Notes: generated by a model not told the origin, from the letters alone. Positions 7,605-16,340 are shown, counted from the first letter of the stretch. The stretch: DNA of 53,279 bases from Thermococcus sp. (GCF_026991495.1 NZ_JALXBJ010000050.1:1-53279); one strand, 5' to 3'. Numbers and translations: made by a program.

Positions 7605-8900
7605 TCACTTCTTGTGGTTCTTGAAGTAGTTCAGGCCCCAGTAGGCTCCGAAGCGGTAACCACCCTCGAACTTGTAGAGAACCGGTATCTCCATGCCTAA
7701 AACGATGCCTATCGTGTCCTTGCCGTCGTTGAGGGCTATGAGTGAAGCCAGGGCACCTGCCAGCGCTGAACCCTCGTTCTCCTTGAAGAGGACCATCTGG
7801 ACGTTGTGGGGCATGTTCGGGTCGTAGCCGTCTATGAGGACGAAGCGCTGCTTCGGGTACTCCTGGGCAACCTTCTTGACGGCGTCGGTCATCATGAAGC
7901 CGACTGCGATTATGATATCGTACTTACCGCTCTTGGCGAGCGTCTGGAGGTTGGGGTAGTAGTCGTTCGGGCTGTTGCTCTGGAGTTGGGTGAGCTTCAG
8001 GCCGAAGTCCTTAACGGCCCTCTCCGCGCCCATGTAGGCCATGTCGTTGAAGCTCAGGTCTCCCCTTCCACCGACGTCAAAGACTATCGCTATCTCCTTC
8101 GTGTTCTGCCTCTCGTTGAGGCTCTGGTTGAAGTACGTCTGCGGCTCGGGGTTGCTCTTGGCCCACTCCCTTCCGAGCTTCTCCATAGCGCTGAGGTTCT
8201 TGGCGTTCCTGATCTGGGTTATCTCGTCTTTGTTTATGGCCATCGGAACGACTATCTTACCGCTCACTATGTCCTGCTGGAGCTGGTCAACGGCCTTCCA
8301 TATCCAGTCCGGAACCTGCTGCCTCGTCTTGTTGAGGAACTGGATGAGCTGATCCTCGCTCTGGAAACCGAGCTCTTTGAGCTTCTTCTGCCTCACGTCC
8401 GCCGGGAGGGAGTCAAACATTGCCTTGACATCCTGGAGGCTGCTCAGCTTTACACCGTTCTCCTTCAGACCGAGCTCAACGACACCGCCCTTGAACTTGT
8501 TCTCCTCTGCCTGCTTTACCGCGTTGTAGACACCGACGTCAACGCGCTTCATCATGCTCGCTATTATAACGCCGGGCTTGATCCAGTCCTGGGCTGAGTC
8601 AACGCCTATCGCAAAGGGCGGGCCCATCTTCTTCTTGTTGGCCTTTAAGTAGTCGGAAACAGCCTCAAAGACGCCCAGCCCGGTTCCGCCGGCGACCTGG
8701 TAGACAACCCATGCACCCTGCTGGAGCTGCGCCTGGGCGGCCTGCTTGCCCTTTGCGGGGTCGCTGAATGACCCGGTGTAGGTGTAGAGGATTTTAATCT
8801 GGTTCACCGTCTTCTTATTGCCGCCGCTGATGCAACCGCTGGCAACGACGCTTACGGCCAAGAGGCCGATCAAAAACAGTGCAAATGCACCTTTCTTCAT
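7605..8900 (-). CDS. BMP/PnrA-family lipoprotein with lobes in circularly permuted order
   Basis: 431 residues. A signal peptide ends in a lipobox with lipidated C23 (VVASGCIS). The mature protein is a Bmp/PnrA-type ligand-binding protein, but its parts are in swapped order. Residues 35-145 (ILYTYTGSFSDPAKG, GGTGLGVFEA, GVDSAQDW, SMMKRVDVGVYNAVK) correspond to the second half of ordinary family members. Residues 268-425 (IAIVFDVGGRGDLSFNDMAY, NEGSALAGALA, GIVLGMEIPVLYKFEGGY) correspond to the usual first half. The C-terminal NYFKNHKK and the N-terminal NKKTVNQIKILY would join naturally. A central segment (about residues 150-265) links the two. It is the first gene of the transporter operon. 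Substrate is probably a nucleoside or related compound, from family knowledge. Confidence 0.88.
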   Translation of the reverse strand: MKKGAFALFLIGLLAVSVVASGCISGGNKKTVNQIKILYTYTGSFSDPAKGKQAAQAQLQQGAWVVYQVAGGTGLGVFEAVSDYLKANKKKMGPPFAIGVDSAQDWIKPGVIIASMMKRVDVGVYNAVKQAEENKFKGGVVELGLKENGVKLSSLQDVKAMFDSLPADVRQKKLKELGFQSEDQLIQFLNKTRQQVPDWIWKAVDQLQQDIVSGKIVVPMAINKDEITQIRNAKNLSAMEKLGREWAKSNPEPQTYFNQSLNERQNTKEIAIVFDVGGRGDLSFNDMAYMGAERAVKDFGLKLTQLQSNSPNDYYPNLQTLAKSGKYDIIIAVGFMMTDAVKKVAQEYPKQRFVLIDGYDPNMPHNVQMVLFKENEGSALAGALASLIALNDGKDTIGIVLGMEIPVLYKFEGGYRFGAYWGLNYFKNHKK

Positions 8901-8943
8901 GGGAACACCTCTGAGATTTTTCAGGACATTTTGAATGAACGGG

Positions 8944-8956
8944 TAATATATATTTT
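8944..8956 (-). promoter_or_regulatory. TATA box of the BMP-type transporter operon
   Basis: The minus strand reads AAAATATATATTA about 45-55 nt before the lipoprotein start at 8900. This places a transcript start near 8922. A GAGGTG ribosome site lies just before the ATG. No other strong TATA box is seen in the operon. Confidence 0.65.
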
Positions 8957-9018
8957 GTGGTGCCGAAGGGGGTGAAAAATTTTAAGTGGGGCGCGGGAAT
9001 AGCCGGTGGGTGTCCTCC

Positions 9019-9468
9019 ATGAAGCTCACAGACCTCCTCAACGTGGAGCGGGCCAACATCCTGATGTCAGGAAATCCCCTGAGGCTTGCCCGGGCCTTTT
9101 TGGCTGCGTGGTCTAATGGTGGCAGGAGGATAATAATGGAGGAGCCTCCCTTCCCAGTGGGTGGATTCGACGGCGACGTCTTCATAGGAGACCCCCTCTC
9201 AGTCAGGGGCTTTGACGTTTACGTCTTCTTCAACCCGATATCCCGGAGGAGGGAGGAACTCTACCCCCTCTTAGAGGAGAGACCGGGGGTTGTCCTTCTG
9301 TACGAGGAGAGGTACGTGGGGGCCTCTATAAGCAGATACCGTATAAGGAAGTTCCTCGACTACATCGTGGCTTACAGGAGGGAGACCGTCGAAATGGAGA
9401 CGGTGCTTCTCGGGAGGCTCAGGGACGGGAAGATCGAGGAGTCGAAGGTTCTCGTCAGGAGGGTTTAA
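9019..9468 (+). CDS. Conserved hypothetical protein
   Basis: About 149 residues from the ATG at 9019, chosen because GGTGGGTG lies 6-13 nt upstream; an in-frame GTG at 8986 is an alternative but has no ribosome site. The protein alternates strands and helices: ANILMSGNPLRLARAFLAAW, then RRIIMEEPPFPVGGFDGDVF, then a basic C-terminal segment. The pattern hints at a Rossmann-like or truncated ATPase fold of the kind found in regulators of archaeal RecA-like proteins, but no Walker motif is present. It precedes ftsY on the same strand, with a separate TATA-like element between them. Function unknown. Confidence 0.65.
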   Translation: MKLTDLLNVERANILMSGNPLRLARAFLAAWSNGGRRIIMEEPPFPVGGFDGDVFIGDPLSVRGFDVYVFFNPISRRREELYPLLEERPGVVLLYEERYVGASISRYRIRKFLDYIVAYRRETVEMETVLLGRLRDGKIEESKVLVRRV

Positions 9469-9522
9469 GTTTAATCCGATATCCATAAATACGTTGAGGG
9501 AGTGCTTCAGGCGGTGGTGTGG

Positions 9523-10497
9523 ATGTTTGGAAAGCTAAGGGAGAAGCTCAAGGACTTCGTTAAAAAGGTCGAGGAGAACGTGGAAGAGGAGGAGAAGAAG
9601 GCCGAGGAGAAGCAGAAAAGGGGCATCCTTGAGAGGCTCCTTCAGGTTGAGATAAAGGAGAGGGACGTTGAGAAGGCCCTCGATGATCTCGAACTTGAGC
9701 TCTTGGAGGCGGACGTCGCGCTCGAAGTTGTTGACGAGCTCCGGGAGAGGATAAAGGAGAAGCTCGTGGGGCGGAAGGTAAGGGTGGGCACCGATAAGGC
9801 GAAGATCATCGAAGAGGCCGTGAAAGAGGCCGTCCTCGAAATCCTGACTCCAGAGAGGAGGATAGACCTCATAGAGATGATAAAGCGGAAAGAGGAGAAG
9901 CCCTTCGTTATAGCCTTCGTGGGTTTCAACGGGAGCGGAAAGACGACGACGATAGCAAAGCTCGCCCACTGGTTGAGGAAGAACGGACTCTCAGCGGTGA
10001 TAGCGGCGAGCGACACTTTCCGGGCTGGGGCCATAGAGCAGCTTGAGGAGCACGCGAGACGCGTGGGGGTCAGGGTTATAAAACACTCCTACGGGGCCGA
10101 TCCAGCGGCAGTGGCATACGACGCGATCCAGCACGCGAAAGCAAGGAAGATAGACGTTGTTTTGATAGACACCGCCGGAAGAAACGAGCTCAACAGGAAC
10201 CTCATGGACGAGATGAAGAAGATAGTCCGCGTTACCAAGCCCGACCTGGTTATCTTCGTCGGCGACAGCCTCGCCGGCAACTCGATAGTGGATCAGGCGA
10301 GGCAGTTCAACGAGGCCGTTAGAATAGACGGGGTAATCCTGACGAAGCTCGACGCTGACTCAAGGGGAGGGGCGGCCCTCAGCATAAGCCACGCGATAGG
10401 GGCCCCAATACTCTTCGTCGGCGTCGGTCAGGGCTACGACGACCTGAGGCCCTTCGACGAGAACTGGTTTGTGGAACTTATCTTCGGGGGCGAATAA
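9523..10497 (+). CDS. ftsY: Signal recognition particle receptor FtsY
   Basis: 324 residues. A highly charged N-terminal region (A domain, many Glu/Lys) is followed by the helical N domain and the GTPase G domain. G1 is [10 protein letters not shown] (about residues 134-143); [11 protein letters not shown] is the SRP insertion-box region; DTAGR is G3; [13 protein letters not shown] holds G4; and [12 protein letters not shown] closes the NG domain. It docks SRP-ribosome complexes to the membrane for co-translational insertion. The ATG at 9523 was chosen because GGTGGTG precedes it; a GTG at 9502 is in frame but poorer. A TATA-like CCATAAATAC lies near 9483. Confidence 0.95.
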   Translation: MFGKLREKLKDFVKKVEENVEEEEKKAEEKQKRGILERLLQVEIKERDVEKALDDLELELLEADVALEVVDELRERIKEKLVGRKVRVGTDKAKIIEEAVKEAVLEILTPERRIDLIEMIKRKEEKPFVIAFVGFNGSGKTTTIAKLAHWLRKNGLSAVIAASDTFRAGAIEQLEEHARRVGVRVIKHSYGADPAAVAYDAIQHAKARKIDVVLIDTAGRNELNRNLMDEMKKIVRVTKPDLVIFVGDSLAGNSIVDQARQFNEAVRIDGVILTKLDADSRGGAALSISHAIGAPILFVGVGQGYDDLRPFDENWFVELIFGGE

Positions 10498-10511
10498 GCC
10501 CCCGATTTAGA

Positions 10512-11318
10512 TCACAGACCTGTCAGGCACTCTATGAGGCCCTTCCTGTTCGGTATCCTCGAAAACTTGTCCGGGTCTTTGACCTTCAGGAGTATCGGCA
10601 CGTCCCCGAAGAGTTTGAGGACCTTCCCGAAGGGAATCTCCCCCTCACCGGGCAGGAGGTGCAGGTCGCCAACGCCGTAGGCCAAAGCGTCCTCGGGCTC
10701 AACCTGAGGGAAGAGCTTGCCGAAGTTGTCGTGCACCATGAGGATTATCGTCTTGTCGGTTCCGAGTTTGACGTCTTCGAGGAGCTTGTTGTCGTCTCCC
10801 TGGGCGCTCAGGAAGGCGTGGGCAACATCGAGGGCGAAGCCGACGTTGTCCCTGTCAACGTTGTCCACAACGTAGAGCGTGTCCTTAACGCTGTACGTGT
10901 TCTCAAGCGCTATCTTTATGTCGAAGGGCTTCAGCATGTCTGCGAGCTGCTGGATGGCCTCTATCTCAAGATCCAGCCTCCCCGTCTTCCCGCTCTGCAT
11001 TACTATGACCTTCGCCCCGAGTTTTATGGCGACGTCAGCGGTGGCCTTGGCAACGCGGAAGTGCCTCGTGTGGTAGATGTGATCGCGGAGGTTCATGGAA
11101 GTGGGCATCCTGAGTATGTAGTCTATCCCAACCCCCCTGAGGGTGTTCTCGATGTTTCTGAGCTTCTTCTCCATCACCTGCCCGTTGACTATGAGGCCGA
11201 GGGAGTGCGGGAATATTGAAACGAAGTCGTAGTCCTTTATCTTGACGTCCGCCAGTATCGAGGCGAGGGTCTTGTCCTTTGTTATGAACTGAGGGTACAC
11301 CGTGACCCCTATCTCCAT
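10512..11318 (-). CDS. TIM-barrel sugar-phosphate isomerase/epimerase-like protein
   Basis: About 268 residues from the ATG at 11318, which has GGTGA 7 nt upstream (a GTG at 11327 is also in frame). The sequence reads as a TIM barrel of the xylose isomerase/AP endonuclease-2 superfamily: an early strand ending YPQF, HTRHFRVAK, KVIVMQSGKTGRLDLE, IALENTYS with the usual Glu after strand 5, FALDVAHAF with Asp and His, and ILMVHDNFGK with His and Asp. These are the positions that normally bind a divalent metal. The substrate is unknown. It faces ftsY convergently, 14 nt apart. Confidence 0.8.
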   Translation of the reverse strand: MEIGVTVYPQFITKDKTLASILADVKIKDYDFVSIFPHSLGLIVNGQVMEKKLRNIENTLRGVGIDYILRMPTSMNLRDHIYHTRHFRVAKATADVAIKLGAKVIVMQSGKTGRLDLEIEAIQQLADMLKPFDIKIALENTYSVKDTLYVVDNVDRDNVGFALDVAHAFLSAQGDDNKLLEDVKLGTDKTIILMVHDNFGKLFPQVEPEDALAYGVGDLHLLPGEGEIPFGKVLKLFGDVPILLKVKDPDKFSRIPNRKGLIECLTGL

Positions 11319-11411
11319 ACCCTTCACCTTGATTAATGCACGCCCGCTTAGTATAAAAATCTGGTGGAGGAAAGGTTATAACCCCAGCGGGCTACGGACT
11401 ACGGTGGTGGT

Positions 11412-12050
11412 ATGAAAGGTCGGATATTAATCTTCGCACTCATTGTAGGCTTCCTGATCATCTTCCCGGCAGTTTCAGCTTCGGACTGGAAGTTCGACAA
11501 GTCGAGCGTCCACTTCTATATGTACGGCCTCGCCACCTGCCCCCACTGCAGGCACATGAAGGAGCTTATCCCAGCGGAGTACGGCTACGGCAGCTTCACT
11601 TACTACGAGCTCCTGAACAACAAGCACAACGACGCCCTCTTCCGAAACCTCTCCAGCTTAACCGGCATAACGGGTGTTCCAGCCATAGGTATAGTCTACA
11701 ACGGAACGCTCGTTGCGGTTATCGAGGGGGAGTACAACGTCTCGGCGACCCCGGAGATAGTGAAGGCGGCCCTCAAGAACAACGGCACACTGCTATTCGT
11801 GGGCGGGAGAACCTACATTCTGCCCCACAACAGCACGGAATCCATGAAGGTCTATCGGGAGCTCTACTACATCTTTGTGAAGGCCGGGGAGCCAACAACG
11901 CTCACGACGAGCACTTCAAGCTCATCAACTCCTTCCCCTTCGGGCGGCTCCTCATCGGCCCCCTCGAGTAGCAAGAATAAAGGCATCTGTGGGCCGGCGG
12001 CGGTAGTTGGACTGGCTGCAGTTCCGCTCCTCCTCAGGAGAAGAAGGTGA
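11412..12050 (+). CDS. Exported thioredoxin-like protein with CGP-CTERM signal
   Basis: 212 residues. A signal peptide (about residues 1-22) precedes a thioredoxin-like domain with CPHC (C43, C46) in GLATCPHCRHMKE and a cis-Pro region TGITGVPAIG. A Thr/Ser/Pro-rich linker (about residues 165-190) leads to GICGPAAVVGLAAVPLLL followed by four Arg. That tail is the CGP-CTERM sorting/anchoring signal restricted to Thermococcales: a CGP motif, a hydrophobic helix and a basic end. The protein is probably an envelope disulfide oxidoreductase, anchored and perhaps processed at the Cys-Gly-Pro. Confidence 0.87.
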   Translation: MKGRILIFALIVGFLIIFPAVSASDWKFDKSSVHFYMYGLATCPHCRHMKELIPAEYGYGSFTYYELLNNKHNDALFRNLSSLTGITGVPAIGIVYNGTLVAVIEGEYNVSATPEIVKAALKNNGTLLFVGGRTYILPHNSTESMKVYRELYYIFVKAGEPTTLTTSTSSSSTPSPSGGSSSAPSSSKNKGICGPAAVVGLAAVPLLLRRRR

Positions 12051-12128
12051 CCTTTTGTCTTTTCGCTTGTTTATTTTGTTCCAGCAAACTTTATTTGCCG
12101 AACCCCCAATTTTTCCTGGGTGGAAATC

Positions 12129-12716
12129 ATGGGACTGCTCGAAGACAAGGCACTCGTTGAGGCTGCGCTGTTCGTTTCTGGGAGGCCGCTGAGTTTAAAG
12201 GAGCTATCAAAGGCCTTAGGAATAAAATCCCTCGACTACCTTGAAAAGCTCATAGAGCTCATAGCAGCAGAGTACACGGAGAGGAAGAGCGCGATAGAAG
12301 TCGTTCGAGTTTTAGGGGATAAGTACGTCATGCAGGTCAAGCAGGAGTACAGCCAGAGGGTCATTCACCTGATGCCCAGGCCGGACTTAAGAACCGGTGA
12401 GCTCAAGACGCTCGCACTTATAGCGTACCTCCAGCCGATAGAGCAGAGCAAGGTTGTAAAGCTCCGCGGGAGCCAGGCCTACGAGCACGTGAAGAGGCTG
12501 CTCGATATGGGACTGATCTACGCGGAGCCCTACGAGAGGACGAAGCTCCTTGGAACGACCCAGAAGTTCGCCGAACTGTACGGCTTTCCAGAGAACGATC
12601 CGGCGGTGATAAAGGAGGCCTTCAGGAAGGTCGTGCACGCCGAGTACTCAGATATAATCGCCAAGCTCGAAGGTAAGGAACCTGAAATTGAAAAGGAAGG
12701 AGAGGAATCTTCTTAG
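12129..12716 (+). CDS. scpB: Segregation and condensation protein B (ScpB)
   Basis: 195 residues from the ATG at 12129, preceded by GGGTGG; a GTG nine bases upstream is in frame but too close to the ribosome site. The sequence shows the two tandem winged-helix domains of ScpB: VEAALFVSGRPLSLKELSKA, the central LRTGELKTLALIAYLQPIEQ with the family's ALIAY(L/K)QP signature, and LIYAEPYERTKLLGTTQKFAEL. ScpB binds the kleisin ScpA on SMC and helps organise and segregate the chromosome. No smc or scpA gene is adjacent, as is usual in these archaea. Confidence 0.93.
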   Translation: MGLLEDKALVEAALFVSGRPLSLKELSKALGIKSLDYLEKLIELIAAEYTERKSAIEVVRVLGDKYVMQVKQEYSQRVIHLMPRPDLRTGELKTLALIAYLQPIEQSKVVKLRGSQAYEHVKRLLDMGLIYAEPYERTKLLGTTQKFAELYGFPENDPAVIKEAFRKVVHAEYSDIIAKLEGKEPEIEKEGEESS

Positions 12717-12795
12717 ACTTTAACGTCCTTCGCCACCGATTTTTCCGACATCAAAACGAATTCACCCCCCTATCTACCCACGGGGTGAGAAGAGA

Positions 12796-12808
12796 AAAGT
12801 TTAAATAC
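12796..12808 (+). promoter_or_regulatory. TATA box of the RPA operon
   Basis: AAAAGTTTAAATA sits 32-44 nt upstream of the RPA41 ATG at 12840. It is the only clear TATA-like element before the three overlapping or closely packed RPA genes, so it probably drives all of them. Confidence 0.6.
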
Positions 12809-12839
12809 GGAGGTTGTGATTACCATTTAGGTGAGTTTT

Positions 12840-13919
12840 ATGGCCGTGCTTACGAAGGAGCAGATCCTGAGGCTCATCCGGTCGAAGACCGGGATGGGTG
12901 AGAAGGAGCTGGAGAAGAGGGTCAGGGACATAATGCGCCGGGAAGGGATTGGAGAGCACGCGGCGGCCCTCCTTCTCGCGGAGGAGTTGGGAATAAGCAT
13001 TGAAGGGGAGGAAGAGCCCCTCCACATAGCCGACCTCGTCCCGGGGATGAGCAGGGTCAACGTTGTGGGCAGAATCCTGAGGAAGTACCCGCCAAGGGAG
13101 TACACGAGGAAGGACGGGGGAAGGGGCGTCGTCGCGAACCTCATAATCTACGACGCGACCGGAAAGGCGAGGCTCGTCCTCTGGGACTCCCAGGTCGGGA
13201 AGTACTTCAACGAGCTCAAGCCCGGTGACGTTGTGAAGGTCATAGACCCCTCGGTGAGGGAAGGGAGAAACGGTGTGGAGCTCCACGTGAACTTCAGGAG
13301 CAGGCTGATAGCAAACCCCACCGACGACCCGCGCGTCAGCGAAATACCCCCCCTTGAGGAGGTCAGGAGCTATTCTTACAGGAGAACGAAGATACGCGAT
13401 CTCCAGGGCGGCGAGAGGTTCGTCGAGCTCAGGGGCACCGTGGCCAAGGTCTACCGCGTCACAGTCTACAACGCCTGCCCCGAGTGCAGGAGGAAGGTGG
13501 ACTACGACCCGAGCAGCGGCGCGTGGATATGCCCCGAGCACGGGGAGGTAACCCCTGTGAAGATAACTATCGTTGACTTCGGCCTCGACGACGGCTCAGG
13601 GTACATCAGGGTGACCCTCTTCGGGGACGACGCAGCTAACCTCCTCGGGGTCGAACCGGACGAAATCGAGGAGAAGATCAAATCCTACACGGAGGAGGGC
13701 CTGACACCGAAGGAGGCCAGCAGAAAGCTCGCGGAGGAGGAGTTCTACAGGCTTCTCGGAAGGGAGATACTCGTCAGGGGAAACGTCATCGAGGACAAGT
13801 TCTTCGGCACGGTGCTCAGGGCATCCTCCTGGGATGACGTCGACCCGCACAGGGAAATCGGAATGATCAGGGGTGAACTGAAGGCCATCCTCAGGAAGTT
13901 TGAGGCTGGGGGGATGTGA
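12840..13919 (+). CDS. rpa41: Replication protein A 41-kDa subunit (RPA41)
   Basis: 359 residues from the ATG at 12840, chosen for the GGTGA upstream; a GTG nine bases earlier is possible. It is the largest subunit of the archaeal single-stranded-DNA-binding complex. An N-terminal helical region is followed by an OB fold (VVGRILRKYPPREY, ARLVLWD) and a second OB fold with an inserted zinc ribbon: C213 and C216 (CPEC), C231 and H234 (CPEH). It is the first gene of the RPA41-RPA14-RPA32 operon. Zn-stabilised OB folds bind ssDNA during replication, repair and recombination. Confidence 0.94.
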   Translation: MAVLTKEQILRLIRSKTGMGEKELEKRVRDIMRREGIGEHAAALLLAEELGISIEGEEEPLHIADLVPGMSRVNVVGRILRKYPPREYTRKDGGRGVVANLIIYDATGKARLVLWDSQVGKYFNELKPGDVVKVIDPSVREGRNGVELHVNFRSRLIANPTDDPRVSEIPPLEEVRSYSYRRTKIRDLQGGERFVELRGTVAKVYRVTVYNACPECRRKVDYDPSSGAWICPEHGEVTPVKITIVDFGLDDGSGYIRVTLFGDDAANLLGVEPDEIEEKIKSYTEEGLTPKEASRKLAEEEFYRLLGREILVRGNVIEDKFFGTVLRASSWDDVDPHREIGMIRGELKAILRKFEAGGM

Positions 13920-13920
13920 G

Positions 13921-14298
13921 ATGGAGGAAGTCAAGTTCAGGAGAAGGAAGCCCGCCGTCGAGAGGAAGATCGGGGAGATAGCCGAGAACGACACCCGGGT
14001 GGCCGTGATCGGGAAGGCCTTCAAGATAGACAAGATGGACTACACCTTCTGGGTGGACGATGGAACCGGCGTCATACTCGTGGAGAGCGAGGAAAACGTG
14101 CTCCCGAAGGAGGGCCAGCTCGTCAGGGTCATCGGGAGGGTCATACGCGACGAGGAGAGCATCCACATCTACGGTGAAGTAGTGCAGGACTTCACAGGGG
14201 TTGACCTCGATGCCCTTGAGGAGATAAGGGAGCTTGAGAGAAAGTACCTGCCCCTGATAAAGGCCGCAGCCTCTTTCTTTGGAGGTGAGGAGGAATGA
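13921..14298 (+). CDS. rpa14: Replication protein A 14-kDa subunit (RPA14)
   Basis: 125 residues, a single OB fold (VAVIGKAFKIDKMDYTFWVD, VILVESEENVLPKEGQLVRV) with a C-terminal helix that would join the RPA trimer core. The ATG at 13921 overlaps the region just after the RPA41 stop with one intervening base, and GAGGTGAGG before the next gene shows continued coupling. Family and position make the assignment solid. Confidence 0.92.
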   Translation: MEEVKFRRRKPAVERKIGEIAENDTRVAVIGKAFKIDKMDYTFWVDDGTGVILVESEENVLPKEGQLVRVIGRVIRDEESIHIYGEVVQDFTGVDLDALEEIRELERKYLPLIKAAASFFGGEEE

Positions 14299-15101
14299 AA
14301 AAGCGCCTCCCAGCGAGCAGGGTTTACATAGATGACATCCTCACGGGCTACTACGTGAAAAGTGAGGGCGATCTCGAACCCAACTACCTCATAACCCAGG
14401 ACGCGAGGAAGGTATACCGCGTAAAGGTCGTGGCCACTGTCGTGAGGGAGCCTTTCCTGAGCGACGACGAGACCTATGGGAGGTTCCAGATAGACGATGG
14501 GACCGGGACGATATGGGTTCTCGGCTTCAGGGACGATACGAGGTTCGTGAAGCTCGTGAGCAAGGGCGACATAGTCCAGGTTATAGGGAAGGTCGCGGAA
14601 TGGCGCGACGACAAGCAGATCCTCGTGGAGGGAGTTTCAAAGGTCCACCCCAACATGATGATCCTCCACCGCTTTGAAACCCTAAAGGAGAAGGCCGAGC
14701 ACGCCATTAAGGCGAGGACAGCCTTCGACATATACAACCGCTACGGCATAACGGCAAAGGCCAAGGTCATAGCCAAGAACAAGGGCATTGACGAGGATCT
14801 CTTAGTGACGATAGACGAGCTGTACGCGATAATGCTCGAACGCAAGGCCTACGAGGAAGAGTTCCCTGAAGAGGAGCTCGAAGCCGCAGAAGAAGTGGAA
14901 GAGAACCCAGAGCTTGAGAAGGCCAAGAAAGCCGTTCTCGACCTCCTGAAGGAAAAGGGGAAGCCGCTCTCCCACAAGTTCATAATAAAGAAGCTTTCGA
15001 GGGAGGGCTTCGACGAGGAGACCCTTGAGGACGCGATAACGAGGCTGCTCGCAGAGGGGGAGATCTACGAGCCGGAGACTGGCTACTACGAGCCCCTCTG
15101 A
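14295..15101 (+). CDS. rpa32: Replication protein A 32-kDa subunit (RPA32)
   Basis: 268 residues. An OB fold (about residues 35-125; VVATVVREPFLSDDETYG, TIWVLGFRD, GDIVQVIGKVAEW) is followed by an acidic linker and a C-terminal winged-helix domain (LDLLKEKGKPLSHKFIIKKL) that in RPA2-type subunits recruits partner proteins. The start overlaps the RPA14 stop by 4 nt. It completes the heterotrimer. Confidence 0.93.
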   Translation: MKKRLPASRVYIDDILTGYYVKSEGDLEPNYLITQDARKVYRVKVVATVVREPFLSDDETYGRFQIDDGTGTIWVLGFRDDTRFVKLVSKGDIVQVIGKVAEWRDDKQILVEGVSKVHPNMMILHRFETLKEKAEHAIKARTAFDIYNRYGITAKAKVIAKNKGIDEDLLVTIDELYAIMLERKAYEEEFPEEELEAAEEVEENPELEKAKKAVLDLLKEKGKPLSHKFIIKKLSREGFDEETLEDAITRLLAEGEIYEPETGYYEPL

Positions 15102-15121
15102 CCTTTGTATTTTATTTCCCC

Positions 15122-15502
15122 TCAGTACTGCTCCCTCATTGTCCTTATGACCGGGTCGTGAATGAGGGTCGAGGTTATGCTGTCCACCATCCTGAAGAAC
15201 TCGTCCCTCCCCTTTTCTAAATCCATGTTCTCTATCCTTATCAGCCTGTACTCCTCTCCGAGTATCCACTTCCCGAGGACTATCTTCTCCCTTCCGTCTT
15301 TCCTCAGGTCTATCCTGAGGAGGCCATAGGGAATGTCAGCGGTCCACCAGTTGGCCCGGAAGGTCACCCTCCATCCAGCGTCTTTAACCGCCTCCTCAAT
15401 GTCCCGGAGGGTTCTTCCCGGTCCGTGGGGGGTTTTGAAGGTCACCACAGTCCAGAGGCCTTCCCCTTCAAGTTTCCTGACGAGCTCATCCTTGAAGTTC
15501 AT
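15122..15502 (-). CDS. Conserved hypothetical protein
   Basis: 126 residues, mixed alpha/beta, no membrane segment. Segments include LWTVVTFKTPHGPGRTL and WRVTFRANWWTADIPYGLL, the latter with an unusual Trp-Trp pair, then LRIDLRKDGREKIVLGKWI. No known motif is recognised. It lies 4 nt after the UbiA-family gene on the same strand and is probably translated from the same transcript, so a link to lipid synthesis is possible but unproven. Confidence 0.7.
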   Translation of the reverse strand: MNFKDELVRKLEGEGLWTVVTFKTPHGPGRTLRDIEEAVKDAGWRVTFRANWWTADIPYGLLRIDLRKDGREKIVLGKWILGEEYRLIRIENMDLEKGRDEFFRMVDSITSTLIHDPVIRTMREQY

Positions 15503-15506
15503 CCTA

Positions 15507-16340
15507 TCACCTCACGAGTGCAGCCGTAAGGAACGCCAGTACGGCGAGGAATATGCTGACCTTTAAGAGTATCTGGGAGCGGTGGGCGGTCTTCCTGTCC
15601 TGGGAGCGGAGGATTATCAGTGAGGCGTAGAGGATCAGCGCGTCCACTGGCAGCATCGAGTAGTAGCCTAAGCCGACCCCACTTTTTATCGGAAGGAACG
15701 ATGCTATAACTGTTGCGATGCCAAAGGCAGAACCCACTACCGAGGCCCTCCTCTTTCCGAGGAGTATGGGGAGCGTCCTCGCCCCCTTGAGGGAGTCGCC
15801 CTCGAAGTCCTCCACGTCTTTTATCACCTCCCTCGCAACGTTCACGAGGAAGGCGCAGAGGGCGAGGGTTCCGGCGAGCCCTATCCTGCCCACCGCCACC
15901 GCACCGTAGAGGGGGGTCGCCCCGGTGAGGGCCGCAACCGCGAGGTTCCCGACGAACGGGAGGGGCTTCAGCTTCCACGCGTACAGCACCATCGTCACGT
16001 ACGCGAGAACCGCGAGGAGGAAGGCGGGCAGGTTTATTAGGAGGGCGAGTGAGAGGCCCACCGATAGGAGGAAAACTGAGTAGTAGAGAGCAACTCGTCT
16101 CTCCATAGCGCCCCGGGGCAGCGGTCTCTCCGGCCGGTTTATCTTGTCTATCTCGTAGTCGAAGTAGTCGTTTATCGTGTTGCCCCCGCCGCAGCCAAGG
16201 GCAACCACGAGGAACACGAGGACTGTCCTTAGAAGTCCGGGCAGGTGGCCCACAGCCACCACCGAGCCGAGTATCCCAACCACCCCGGCGAGCGTGCAGT
16301 TGTGGGGTCTCGTTATCTCAATGAAGGCCTTCACTTCCAT
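15507..16340 (-). CDS. Geranylgeranylglyceryl-phosphate geranylgeranyltransferase (DGGGP synthase)
   Basis: 277 residues. The ATG at 16340 was chosen because GGTGA precedes it; the longer reading frame starts with basic low-complexity sequence and is rejected. This is an integral-membrane UbiA-family prenyltransferase with about 8-9 helices. The first Asp-rich motif is NDYFDYEIDKINRPERPLP and the second is KDVEDFEGDSLKGARTLP. In archaea this enzyme adds the second geranylgeranyl chain to make the ether-lipid precursor. UbiA relatives have other substrates, but the archaeal context and the N-terminal EITRPHNC fit DGGGP synthase best. Confidence 0.88.
   Translation of the reverse strand: MEVKAFIEITRPHNCTLAGVVGILGSVVAVGHLPGLLRTVLVFLVVALGCGGGNTINDYFDYEIDKINRPERPLPRGAMERRVALYYSVFLLSVGLSLALLINLPAFLLAVLAYVTMVLYAWKLKPLPFVGNLAVAALTGATPLYGAVAVGRIGLAGTLALCAFLVNVAREVIKDVEDFEGDSLKGARTLPILLGKRRASVVGSAFGIATVIASFLPIKSGVGLGYYSMLPVDALILYASLIILRSQDRKTAHRSQILLKVSIFLAVLAFLTAALVR

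Noticed and set aside
7806..8597. A 263-codon plus-strand frame inside the BMP lipoprotein gene
   Set aside because: Antisense to a gene with clear lipobox and BMP motifs; composition is that of a codon shadow.
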